A stretch of DNA of 64,000 nt from Spartinivicinus ruber. Its GTDB lineage: Bacteria > Pseudomonadota > Gammaproteobacteria > Pseudomonadales > Zooshikellaceae. Positions within the stretch are counted from its first letter, which is position 1. Each line of letters begins with the position of its first letter. Location: NCBI RefSeq assembly GCF_011009015.1, contig NZ_CP048878.1:184501-248500 (forward strand), read 5' to 3'. Shown here in pieces: positions 34,917-44,600 of this stretch. A program made the position numbers and the translations under genes. Under the pieces are notes generated by a model, which saw only the letters and a program-made list of their open reading frames with translations, did no database searches and was not told where the DNA came from.

Positions 34917-36733
34917 TTGTTATGTAATTGTTTTATATTATTTTTTCCCATACGCCTATACGACTTTGTGACTAATTAGTCAAAAAAAGTTTAGTTATTC
35001 TTGAAATAAGTGGATAGAGAACAGGATCTTTAAGGCCTAGACTTTGAGAGCAACTACAGTGTTGGACTCTTTTTATCGCAAAAGCATTAGAAAATAAAAG
35101 TCGTCATTCGTCTTCTTTCCGTTTTAGTGGTTATTGGACAAGTTTATACTTTAGTTTTAATGTAGATTGTCTGGTACCATACTTAAGATACTACTATAGT
35201 CGTGTATCTGCTTTGTATATAGTTACTATGAGCTGGAGTGAATATATAGTCGTATCTCGAATTAAAGTTATACAGCACCTAGTTTGGTTACCATGTCATA
35301 GTCTTTTAAGTTGAAAGCTTGTACAAATTAACCAATATAACTATGGCAAATGCTCATGAGTTGATTGGTTATTTAAAAACTTTATTTGCTGCACACAGTA
35401 TTTGAAGTCTTAAAATTTCAAATACAACAGTTGTTAACTTAAAAATAATTATTTACAATCAGCATCAAATAATTAGATGCCAACTGACAGAAAAACAATA
35501 AAAGTAAAACGGCGCGGCGGCTCCAGCAGGATTTGATCACCTGTATAGGTAGGCTAGCCCTAACCAAGGTCGAACATGTTATATAATACTAATAAGCAAT
35601 ACAGATCAAAAACTACGTTTACGTTTATGTTTTGGTCTCAACTTTATGAGATAGCGAGCCCTAAATTATTACACAAGATTTTTTACTGTATGTTTGTACA
35701 GATGTTTGCTTCCATTATAAACCCCCATTATCTATGAAGATTGTTTTAGGCTAGTAAGCTGTGAGTAGGTATTACTGGTTGCGACTTTGCTGTTATTGGT
35801 TAGTAGTGGTACTTATGAGTTGAGATTACTATATGGGATTAAAGAAAAGCGGGCTATTAAAACTTGAGCAAGTACCAATACTGCTTATTAAGAATTATAA
35901 GTCGTATTTATTTTGCTTGTATTCTTAGCTCTATTGCATATGGTCAATCCTAAAGGAAAAAGTAATTTTGGGTTAGTTATGTAAAAGCATAAAGATGGCT
36001 CGGTAAATAATAAAATAATACATGTTATAGCTAATTGATAGATAAGCTGATAATGGTTAATAGCATTTCAACATTATTTGAAAGACGGTATTGATCGATA
36101 TAAAAATAAATAATGGTAACCTATAAGCCAGTATCAACCTATCTACTGTTTATTAAGAAGACAGTCTGCGCCTGTTTGTAAAAAATCAATACTGCAAATG
36201 CGTTAAGAATGTGATGTTTTCTAGCTTTCTACGAAAGGCTAACAGTTTATTTGCAATTTTAAACATACTACATGTATTGAATCGGCTATAATATTATTTG
36301 CCAGTTTTATTGGCATGGAGAAAGTATGTCGTGAGGAAGCATCTTGTGAGAAAACTGGAACGTATCATGAGTGTGCCTGTATAAAGGACGAATTGTGGGG
36401 AGGCAGGCATTTGGCTATAGATTGCGTTGGGATATAGAAAAGCAATTTAGGTAAGAGGGATATACCTATCTAAGGATATGAAAGGATAAGGCAACATTTG
36501 GTAAGGACAAGTGAATAGGATAGCAAGAGCAAAATAAGGATAAAAGCTTGTTATAGCCAATGGTTAATGAATAGCCGGCAAAGTTATTACAGCGTAAATT
36601 GGTTAATACCTTAATTACGCATAGTTCGGTGTATTAGCTAAAAGTTGAGTTGAGCGGATACTACTCATGATGTACAGGCAAGGGATAGACCACTACTCTA
36701 AAAAACTATTAAAGGGCCAAGACTAGTAATACC
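34917..36733. other. 1.8-kb gap without a convincing gene
   Basis: This is the longest non-coding stretch of the window. No frame has both a ribosome site and protein-like content. A 40-codon Cys-rich frame (36315-36437, MEKVCREEASCEKTGTYHEC then ACIKDELWGG) lacks a ribosome site. The segment about 36315-36560 is notably purine-rich on the plus strand. I see no terminator, tRNA or known riboswitch. It may be a graveyard of decayed sequence. Confidence 0.5.
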
Positions 36734-37024
36734 ATGAATACGAAAAAGCTTGTGAACTTATCAAATCAATATCCCCGCCTAACTGTGCGGACGCTGGCAA
36801 CCCTGATGGCAATTGGTGAAAATGAAGGCTGTTCAGTTTCTGAGTTGTCTCAATTTATGGGTGTAAATGAAAAAAATGTCGCCACGACTATACGTCGTTT
36901 GGAGGAGGGTAGAGCTGGAAATCCAGGTGACAAGTTAATCAAGGTCAAACAATACCCTGATGATAAGCGGTTTAAGCTGATTTATCTAACGGCTAAAGCA
37001 CGTAGAATTCTGCAAAAACTGTAG
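36734..37024 (+). CDS. Small winged-helix (MarR-like) DNA-binding protein
   Basis: The 96-residue protein is just a winged helix. LTVRTLATLMAIGENEGCSVSELSQFMGVNEKNVATTIRRLEEG forms the helices with the recognition helix about 50-65, and KLIKVKQYPDDKRFKLIYLTAKARRILQKL forms the wing and last helix as in MarR proteins. It lacks the N- and C-terminal dimerisation helices of full-length MarR (about 140 residues), so it is a short version. Target and ligand are unknown. It is alone downstream of the long gap and is followed by a GC-rich hairpin. Confidence 0.75.
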   Translation: MNTKKLVNLSNQYPRLTVRTLATLMAIGENEGCSVSELSQFMGVNEKNVATTIRRLEEGRAGNPGDKLIKVKQYPDDKRFKLIYLTAKARRILQKL

Positions 37025-37073
37025 CTTGAATAGTTAGAATCTTTGATATCAACTGAAATATTCGGCTAGGCTG

Positions 37074-37107
37074 CCGGGGGAAATCCCCCGGAAAAGCCAA
37101 GCTTTTG
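37074..37107 (+). terminator. Hairpin pair after the MarR-like gene
   Basis: CCGGGGG (37074-37080) and CCCCCGG (37085-37091) form a seven-base GC stem with loop AAAT. AAAAGC...GCTTTT follows directly and forms a second small hairpin ending in T residues. Likely a terminator, possibly bidirectional with the convergent methyltransferase gene. Confidence 0.6.
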
Positions 37108-37181
37108 GTCAGCACTTTAATCCTTGGATTGGCCGATGTTATATAATAATTAAAACAGTATTGGCTAGAATCAATGCAGTT

Positions 37182-38171
37182 TTACTTAAAGCTGGTTAGT
37201 TTTTTAATTTTACAGAGATAAAAACCGTCCATAATATCATTTGGAAGAATCCGAATGCTATTTATAACATCTGGATGCAAGGATTTTTTATTCCATTCTA
37301 TTAATCCAGGTTGGACGATATCACTATCCATTTGATGTTGTATATTGTTAACAGGTAGCTGAATCGGTTCTACTCTGATTGCTGGACCAAATTTCTTAAG
37401 CGCATGATTGACAATTAATTCGTTCTCTTCTGGTGAAAAAGAGCAAGTGCTGTAGACCATAATCCCTTCAGGCTTCAAGCTATATAATGCTGAAAGTAAT
37501 AGTTTTTTTTGTTTTTTGGCCACTTCCTTAACCTTTTTAATACTCCAGTGATTCCATGATCTAGGATCAAGTTGACTAAAGCGAGATTCGCTAGAGCAAG
37601 GAGCATCAAGTAATACCCGGTCAAACCGTTCAGGGCATTTTCCACCGACAGTGCGACCGTCTGTCAGGTAAGTTTTGACTAGAGAAGCACCCTGTTGTTC
37701 TAGGTTAGTTTTAAGCTTGAAGAACCGGTTTTTAACAGGCTCAACTGCAGAAAGCGCTCCTTGGTTACTCATCATGCAAGCCATTTGCAGTGTTTTACCA
37801 CCAGGGGCTGCAGCTAAGTCTAAAACTGTTTCACCTGGCTGGGGGGCCAACACAATTGGCACTAACATGCTGGATAAACTTTGGATATATATTTCTCCTT
37901 GGTAAAAAGCATCAGACTCAGTTAAGGCACGGCGCTGTTCATCAGGAATGGTAAAAGCCTGATCAAACCAGGAAACAGGTTGTAGACTAAAGCCCTCTGC
38001 CATTAGTTGCTGTTTTATGTTTTCGGCGTTGCCCTTAAGGCTATTCAGCCGAAAACTAGTGGGCTTTATTTGTTGAAAACTTGCCAGTACAGATGCTAAC
38101 TGTGTTTCAGGAATAATCTGGCCGAGGCGGTTAACAAACTCGTCAGGTAGTGGCGGAAAAGGCTCACTCAT
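37182..38171 (-). CDS. RsmB/NOP-family RNA (cytosine-C5) methyltransferase
   Basis: The 329-residue SAM-dependent enzyme has the AdoMet motif I VLDLAAAPGGKTLQMA, motif IV LLDAPCSSESRF (catalytic-site Cys) and motif VI VYSTCSFSPEENELIV (nucleophile Cys), all hallmarks of RNA m5C methyltransferases. The N-terminal segment PTSFRLNSLKG is the family's RNA-binding lead. At 329 residues it is shorter than E. coli RsmF or RsmB and lacks their extra domains, so I do not assign a gene symbol or rRNA/tRNA position. It is divergent from the dctB-like gene, 80 bp apart. Confidence 0.9.
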   Translation of the reverse strand: MSEPFPPLPDEFVNRLGQIIPETQLASVLASFQQIKPTSFRLNSLKGNAENIKQQLMAEGFSLQPVSWFDQAFTIPDEQRRALTESDAFYQGEIYIQSLSSMLVPIVLAPQPGETVLDLAAAPGGKTLQMACMMSNQGALSAVEPVKNRFFKLKTNLEQQGASLVKTYLTDGRTVGGKCPERFDRVLLDAPCSSESRFSQLDPRSWNHWSIKKVKEVAKKQKKLLLSALYSLKPEGIMVYSTCSFSPEENELIVNHALKKFGPAIRVEPIQLPVNNIQHQMDSDIVQPGLIEWNKKSLHPDVINSIRILPNDIMDGFYLCKIKKLTSFK

Positions 38172-38251
38172 GGTAATAACTCTAAATGGGACCTGTTAAC
38201 ATTAGGGTATCATTGTTGTGGTAGTAAGAGCATTAATCAAGGGCGCCTCGA

Positions 38252-40075
38252 GTGGTTTATAGCAAATCTGACTTACGCCGTACAATTTTTAGGATTTTAC
38301 CTGCTAGGCTCATTATTACGCTATTGGTTGGCGGCTTGTTAGTTGTCATAGTATATCAACTGGTTGTTCACCAACAATTACAACAGTTGGCAGCTGTAGG
38401 GAAAAACCGGTTAGTGTTGTATAACAGCAGTATTGATGGGGCTTTATCAAGATATAGGCACTTACCTTATTTGGTTACTCAGGTGAGCCAAGTTAAGCAG
38501 CTGTTGAAATACCCGACGAGTAAATCTTTGCAACAATGGGTCAATGGTTACCTCTATCGGATAGGAGAAGCTGCAAATGCTGCTGCAGTTTTTATTCTAA
38601 ATGCTGACGGCTATACAATTGCTGCTAGTAATGCAAAGACTGAGTCGAGTTTTATAGGTAACTATTATGGTTTTAGGCCATACTTTAAAGCTGCACAACA
38701 AAATTTACCCGGCCAATTTTTTGCTATTGGAGTAACCACTGGTGAGCCAGGTTATTTTTACTCTTTTCCTGTGCTGTCGTCGCAAGCTGAGTTAATCGGT
38801 GTTGCTGTAGTAAAGGTAGATTTAGAGCCATTACAAGCCATATGGCGTCAAGCAGAGGAATCGGTAATGGTGTTAGACCAGTATGGTATCGTGGTATTGG
38901 CCTCGAACTCTAATTGGAAATACCGCAGTTTTAAGCCTTTAAGCAACAAGGTTAAGCAGGAAATTGAAGAGGCTCAATTATTTAGTAATGAGCAAATACA
39001 GTCATTAGCTATTTCAATAGTCAATGAAACTAAACAGGGTAAAAGAGTAAAAATAGCAACCAGTCCAGGTGATTACTTGTTACAGTCAATGCAATTACCG
39101 GATTTAAGCTGGTCATTAGTATTTCTTTCAAGTACTACCTCGGCAAAACAATATAGTCGGCTAATTGCCGGTTTGGTGGGTTTGTTTGGGCTATTTGCTT
39201 TGTTAATAGGGTTTTTAATCAGACAACGACGTTTGGCAAAACAGTTTATGCAAAAAGCACAGGAAGAACATCTGGCCAGACAGCAAGCAATTTTGCAGGA
39301 GGCAAACGCAAAATTGGAAGAGCGAGTATTAGAGCGTACTGAAAAATTGGAAGTTGCTCAGGCAGAACTGGTGCAAAAGAAAAAGCTTGCAGCATTAGGT
39401 GAAATGTCAGCTGCTATAGCCCATGAATTCAACCAACCATTGACCGCTATTCGTACGTATTTATCAAGCTGTCATTTATTGCTTAAACATCAACGAACAA
39501 TAGAACTGGCAGATAATTTATTGCAAATAGAACAATTGACGGGACGGATGACCAATATTTCCAAACAACTAAAAACGTTTGCTTATAGTCAGCCTTCTGC
39601 TTTAACTAAAATTGATTTGGTTGAATTAGTGAACAATGTGATGAATATTTTTAAACAACAGTCTGGATCAGAAAAAATTAAACTAGAAATCATGCCAGAA
39701 ATGCAGCAACTAATTGTAATGGGAGATAAAACCCGACTAGAGCAGGTTGTTAGTAATTTAATTAGCAACGCTTTAGGTGCTGTAAAAGAAAAACCTAACC
39801 CATATATTCAAATAAAATTAAATAAACAAGCTGGGAAAGCTATATGTCAAGTAATGGATAATGGCCCTGGTATAGATAGTGATATTATCGAACATATTTT
39901 CGATCCATTTTTTACTACTAAAGAAGTTGGGGTAGGGCTAGGACTGGGTTTGTCAATTGCCTATAGTTTTATCAGAGACCTAGGTGGATCACTAGTTGCA
40001 ATTAATAACTCTGAAGGTGGGGCATGTTTTACAGTGAGCTTGCCTTGTGATGGGTATACAAGGAGTCTCAGTTGA
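38252..40075 (+). CDS. dctB: DctB-like sensor histidine kinase
   Basis: GTG start at 38252. The 607-residue inner-membrane kinase has helix 1 (about 17-38), a large periplasmic double-Cache sensor region (about 45-300; FILNADGYTIAASNAKTESSFIGNYYGFRPYFKAA is the typical Cache signature) and helix 2 (about 304-325). A coiled coil (EERVLERTEKLEVAQAELVQKKKLAALGEMSAAIAHEFNQPLTAIRTY) with phospho-acceptor H391 follows, then an HATPase with DNGPGI and GLGLGLSIAYSF. These are features of DctB, the C4-dicarboxylate sensor. The partner DctD-like activator is 5.8 kb downstream at 45844, beyond a binding-protein gene and a reversed RHS module. The ligand may be a carboxylate carried by the TAXI-TRAP system at 48.9 kb. 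Confidence 0.87.
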   Translation: MVYSKSDLRRTIFRILPARLIITLLVGGLLVVIVYQLVVHQQLQQLAAVGKNRLVLYNSSIDGALSRYRHLPYLVTQVSQVKQLLKYPTSKSLQQWVNGYLYRIGEAANAAAVFILNADGYTIAASNAKTESSFIGNYYGFRPYFKAAQQNLPGQFFAIGVTTGEPGYFYSFPVLSSQAELIGVAVVKVDLEPLQAIWRQAEESVMVLDQYGIVVLASNSNWKYRSFKPLSNKVKQEIEEAQLFSNEQIQSLAISIVNETKQGKRVKIATSPGDYLLQSMQLPDLSWSLVFLSSTTSAKQYSRLIAGLVGLFGLFALLIGFLIRQRRLAKQFMQKAQEEHLARQQAILQEANAKLEERVLERTEKLEVAQAELVQKKKLAALGEMSAAIAHEFNQPLTAIRTYLSSCHLLLKHQRTIELADNLLQIEQLTGRMTNISKQLKTFAYSQPSALTKIDLVELVNNVMNIFKQQSGSEKIKLEIMPEMQQLIVMGDKTRLEQVVSNLISNALGAVKEKPNPYIQIKLNKQAGKAICQVMDNGPGIDSDIIEHIFDPFFTTKEVGVGLGLGLSIAYSFIRDLGGSLVAINNSEGGACFTVSLPCDGYTRSLS

Positions 40076-40139
40076 GTTGCTGATATAAAAGTTCTATTAT
40101 ATCTTGCTATATATGGACGTATTTTAGGATGGAAATATT

Positions 40140-40892
40140 ATGATTGTGAAAAAATTTTTTGTTTTTTTAAATTTGATTATTGTTATTACACTTTCTTACT
40201 CTGCATGGAGTAAAGAACTTGTTGTTGCTACTAGTGAGTTTTCACCTTGGAAGATTGTTGAAAAAGGAGAATTAAAAGGGATTGATGGTGAGCTTATTAA
40301 AGAGTTGGCACATCGTTTAGACTTAAAAGTGAAATATACTGAATGTCCATTTAAGCGTTGCCTTGCCTTAATGGAGAGTGGCCTAGTCGATATTATGACT
40401 GGACTGTTAAAGAGACCTGATAGGGAAGTTTATATTCAATATTTAGAGCCGTATTACGTTAATAAGAAAACATCCAAAATATTCTATTTACTTAAAGGTA
40501 GGGGACATTTAGTTAAAAAGTATGATGATATTTATCCATTAACTGTCGGTGTTAAAAGAGGTGTGAGGTATTTTAAAAGGTTTGATGAAGATGCTAAAAT
40601 TAAAAAAAATCCCGTCACCGATGTAATACAAAATCTACGTAAGTTAGAGGCTGGTAGAATAGATGCCATTGTGAATACAGAATCACAAGGTGATTATTTA
40701 ATCCATAAAAATGGATTTCAGGGTAAATTTGAAAAGGCATTATTTCGACCAACGCCTGATGTCCCTTTCTATTTTGGTATTTCAAAAAAATCAGAGCATA
40801 TGAAACAGTTTAAACTGTTTCAAAATACGTTACATAAAATTATAAAGGAAGGCCAGCTTGAGGAATTAATGAAGAAATATATGGGAGAGTAA
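40140..40892 (+). CDS. Periplasmic solute-binding protein, family 3-like
   Basis: The 250-residue protein has a signal peptide (FFVFLNLIIVITLSYSAWSKE, cleavage about residue 24). It then shows the family-3 fold: LVVATSEFSPWKIVEKGELKGIDGELIKELAHRLDLKVKYTECPFKRCLALMESGLVDIMTGLLKRPDRE. Length (226 mature) is normal. No ABC permease or ATPase is nearby. It starts 64 bp after the dctB-like gene, so it may act as a ligand-presenting partner of that sensor or as an orphan binding protein. The split gene at 27898 encodes a related protein, also next to histidine kinases. Confidence 0.85.
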   Translation: MIVKKFFVFLNLIIVITLSYSAWSKELVVATSEFSPWKIVEKGELKGIDGELIKELAHRLDLKVKYTECPFKRCLALMESGLVDIMTGLLKRPDREVYIQYLEPYYVNKKTSKIFYLLKGRGHLVKKYDDIYPLTVGVKRGVRYFKRFDEDAKIKKNPVTDVIQNLRKLEAGRIDAIVNTESQGDYLIHKNGFQGKFEKALFRPTPDVPFYFGISKKSEHMKQFKLFQNTLHKIIKEGQLEELMKKYMGE

Positions 40893-41015
40893 AAAGGGTA
40901 TTGTGTTTTATCCTATATTTATATTTTTTAAAAGTATGGGTTAGTACTATGGTGTATTTTATAAGTGAAATTTATTGTATATTAAGCCTGCTTTGATATT
41001 AAATGAAGACTTCTT

Positions 41016-41203
41016 ATGAATAAGTTAACTAAAGTTTATATCTCTAGTAAGAGAAAAAACTGTAAAATATAGAAAAGGAATTCCCTGGTTATCAGATTAT
41101 TGATGTGACCTCAAAAGCAGAAATGCCGTGGGTAAAATTTAGTCCTTTTTAGTCTCATGCATCACTAATTAAGAAATATTTGGAAAATAATAAACTTGGG
41201 TAA
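41016..41203 (+). pseudogene. Small decayed gene with frameshift and stops
   Basis: ATG 41016 opens MNKLTKVYISSKRKNCKI then a stop. In the next frame, starting about 41072, the sequence continues EKEFPGYQIIDVTSKAEMPW and VKFSPF, stop, then SHASLIKKYLENNKLG and a final TAA at 41201-41203. The two halves read like one short protein (VYISSKRKN ... FPGYQIIDVTSK ... PWVKFSPF) that resembles a family of uncharacterised small proteins I cannot name with confidence. It lies between the binding-protein gene and the RHS immunity gene. Confidence 0.5.
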
Positions 41204-41234
41204 TACTCTTTCAATATATATTTCGGAGGACATT

Positions 41235-41272
41235 CCTTCTCCCCTGGTGGGAGAAGGTTAGGATGAGGGGGA
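41235..41272. repeat. REP-like palindrome
   Basis: CCTTCTCCC (41235-41243), loop CTGGT, GGGAGAAGG (41249-41257), then TTAGGATGAGGGGGA. This type of palindrome followed by T(T)AGG(A/G)TGAGGG is a common intergenic repeat in many proteobacteria. Here it lies 50 bp beyond the immunity gene stop and could end its transcript. Confidence 0.65.
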
Positions 41273-41322
41273 GGTTACCAACTTATCACCTAAAGGTAGT
41301 AGACTTGAAGCCAACAAGACAG

Positions 41323-41676
41323 TTACAGCCATCTACTTGCTGCTGTTCCAGAAATTATATCATTATATTCTTTATCGTTGATTATTTTTTTGTCATATAA
41401 CTCATCTAGAATCATTTCTAATATCTCTAAATCTTCTGCACATCCAGTATTTAGCTGTAAGATTTCTATTGCCTGATCAAATTCACTTTCAAAATTATGA
41501 ATATTGACTTTTTTTGAAAGGTACATTGAATGCCTTTCAAGAATAAAGTCCAGCACTTTGTATTTTGCATTTTTATTCCTAAAAAACTGCTCATTCTCAT
41601 CATCTGACAAATAAACTGTACTCTCAGCAACTTCTTTTTTTAGAGACTTTAAAATATTAGATATATTGCTAGTCAT
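41323..41676 (-). CDS. Predicted immunity protein of the RHS toxin
   Basis: ATG 41676 (MTSNISNILKSLKKEVAES) has GAGG seven bases upstream and overlaps the RHS stop by eight bases. The longer frame from 41715 has no ribosome site. The 117-residue product is acidic, mostly helical and without a signal peptide (DDENEQFF, FESEFDQAIEILQL, DLEILEMILDELYDKK). A small acidic gene immediately after an RHS toxin domain is by rule its cognate immunity protein, which would bind the toxin in the cytoplasm. No immunity family is recognised. Much lower in G+C than the RHS core, as is usual for exchangeable toxin-immunity ends. Confidence 0.75.
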   Translation of the reverse strand: MTSNISNILKSLKKEVAESTVYLSDDENEQFFRNKNAKYKVLDFILERHSMYLSKKVNIHNFESEFDQAIEILQLNTGCAEDLEILEMILDELYDKKIINDKEYNDIISGTAASRWL

Positions 41677-44600
41677 CAAGAACCTCATAAGCGTTTGAAG
41701 GAATACTACCTTCAATTAATACTTCTTTGTCTTTTCGGGCATAGGCTTTTCCAGGTAAATTTAATTCTTTCCCTGTGGAAGGATCAATACCTTTAGATAC
41801 ATCATGTACTTTCTCTTTTGGTATTTTTTGTGTATCAACCTTTATGATCACACTCTTTTTATGTTTTCCTCTTCTAGGATTTGCTCTTCCATAAAAAGTA
41901 GCAGCTTTTTTACTACCCATAGAGTTGTATTGAGTTTTTAATGAGCCATTGTCAATGTGCTCTTGAATAGAATAGTTTGCATCTAAGTCTTTTGGCTGAA
42001 TAGGTTGGTTTCTTAATGCTTGGGGTTCCTGATCCTTAGTTAAAGCTCTATATTTAAACCTATTACAATCTTCTGGCTTACTACTCAATCCCAACGGATC
42101 AACCCAACTTACCGGATTAGGTGCATATTGATAAACATTATCACCACCTAATAACCCAATCGGGTCTTGATTAATAAACCGTCCTAACCCTGGGTCATAA
42201 TACCGGTGCCGGTTGTAATGCAGGCCAGTTTCTTCATCAAAGTACTGTCCCTGGAACCGCAGGTTGTTTTGGATATGTTCCACTTGTTTTCTAACAACAT
42301 TGCCATAAGCCCGGTATTGAACGGACCAGACGATGTTGCCTCTGGCGTCGCTGATTTCCTGTGGAGTGCCTAAGTGGTCCAGGTGATAAAAATAAACCTG
42401 GTTATCCTGCACTAACGCAAGTGGTCGAAAAGACTCTGGTTCATATAGGTAGGTTTTATGGATATTTTGCCTGGTTTCTGATAGCAGGACATCCCCATTC
42501 CAGAGGAATGCGGTTTCGCCAAAATTATCTTTTTTACTGACTCTTCGCCCGAGTGCGTCGTATGTAAACTCAGAGGTTTGGCTGGCGCTTTCAACTTTAA
42601 TGAGTTGGTTTGCGTGATTGTAAGTGTAGCGAGTGACCAGTTTGCCGTTCTTACCGCGTTTTTCGGCCGCTAAATTACCGCGACTGTCGTAAGCAAAATG
42701 GCGGTCCCCTTGGAATAACAGCCGGTTACCTTGTGATTGACCATTGAGGTAATCTGTTTGCGCTAAAATAGTACCTGCAGGGTCATGGGCAAAACTTTCT
42801 TTAATAATGCCATTAACTACGGTTAGCCGATCTAGAGCATCATATTGAAACTGGGTTTCGCCTTTTTTCAAGTCTTTGATTAAGGCTAAATTACCTGCAC
42901 TATCATAGCCATATTCCCGCTGGATGATTAACTGCCGTGTTTCTCGGCTACCCACTCGGTGGCGGGTAAGCCTTCCCATTATGTCGTATTCAAACTGGCT
43001 TTCTACTACCCCTTGAATACGGTTGATTTCCCGCCCTTGGTTATCACGCCTTACTTGCGTGATTAACTGGTCGTTTAAGGCTACATCAGTAAATAAACCA
43101 TCAGGCTTGTAACGGTAATGAATACTTTGACCATCAGGCAGGGTGGTGTTAATTCGGTTGCCTAATGGGTCATAACGGTGGCTGATGGTTTGGTTATCCT
43201 GACTTTCTTGGGTAAGTAAGCCAAGAGCATTATATGCCAAGCTAAGTTGGCGATGAGGGTTATTGGCTTCAATTAAGTGCCCAGCAGCATCGTATTTAAA
43301 GGTGCTGACTTCACCATCACTGATGTGCTTTTCAAGCAGTAGTCCCAGTTTATTACGTTTAAATTCGGTAATGGGAATACTGGGTTGTTCGGGGTTTGTT
43401 GGGCTTGCTGCTTCCCTTGGATTTGCATCGGTTGTTGGGATTTTCGGCCCATCAATATGTCTGATTAATTGACCGGATTTGTTGTACTCATAGTGTTGTT
43501 CTCGGCCATCAAAACCCACCTCCTTAATCAGGTTCTCATTGAGGTCATAAACTAATTGATAGGTTTCGCCATTTTCGTTTTTTAGGCCCGTTAAATTACG
43601 TTCGGTATCGTAAAAGTATTCAAACACTTGGCCAGCAGGGTCAATGCGTTTTTTAACCTGAGCTAGCCCCTCATATTCATACTTTGTGGTGCGACCGACT
43701 TCATCAGTAAAAGCGGTCAGCTGCCCTGCGGGGTTATAAACCAGTTTAATCTGTTTGCCATTGGGTAGTTGCGCCGCAATTGGCTGGCCTAAGGCATCAT
43801 ATTGATAATAAGTTTGGGCCCCTTGACTGTCTTGGCTGGCAACTACCTGACCTAGTTCGTCATAATGGTATTGGGTGATTTGACCTTCTGCATCGGTTTG
43901 GCTAATTAACTGGGCTTGTTCGTTCCACTGTAGTTGCCGTACATGCCCCATAGCATCGGTAATTTGTACGGGTAAGCCCAAGGGATTGTAGTCAATTTGG
44001 GTTGGGTTAGCATCTGGGTCAAGGGTTTTAACTAACAGCCCTCGCGCGTCGTATTGACGGCTCCAACGGTTACCTAATGGGTCAGTTAATGTAGTCGGCC
44101 GACCTTCGTCATCGTATTCAATCGCGTGGCTATTACCTTCCGGGTCGGTGACTTTTATCAATAAACCATCAGGACTATATTCATAAAGCGTGGTATTACC
44201 TGTCGGATCAACTGTGCTGACGACATTACCGGCATCATCATATTGGTGTTCAGTCACCCCTCCTAGAGGATCTGTTTCACTGATAATCTGGCCATTGTCG
44301 TTATAGCGATACTCAGTGGTGGCGTCACGACTATCGGTAGAAGTGCTGCGGTTTTCATCTGGGAACCAGGTAAATTGATAATCATAAATGCCATTGTCCC
44401 CCCAGTTGCGTAAACACTTGCCTTGTGGCGTGTATTGATCCCATTCGAAATAAAAGCTAAAGCCACTTTTTAAGGTACGTTGGGTGATAACATGATTGTT
44501 ATAAGCGTACTTTTCCCCATGGCCTAAGGCATCCAATACCGCAACTAAATCCCCATGACTGTCGTATTGGTATTGCACGACAGGTTGGGTATCTGGTGGG

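Noticed and set aside
35500-35580. GC-rich patch GGCGCGGCGGCTCCAGCAGG as a tRNA or riboswitch
   Set aside because: No cloverleaf, T-loop motif or paired arms could be drawn.
36315-36437. 40-codon Cys-rich frame (five Cys)
   Set aside because: No ribosome site, no signal peptide, lies in a featureless gap; kept only as a remark on the gap.
41235-41272. Possible CRISPR or phage attachment site
   Set aside because: A single palindrome of the common REP-like type; no repeat-spacer series, no integrase, no duplicated flank.
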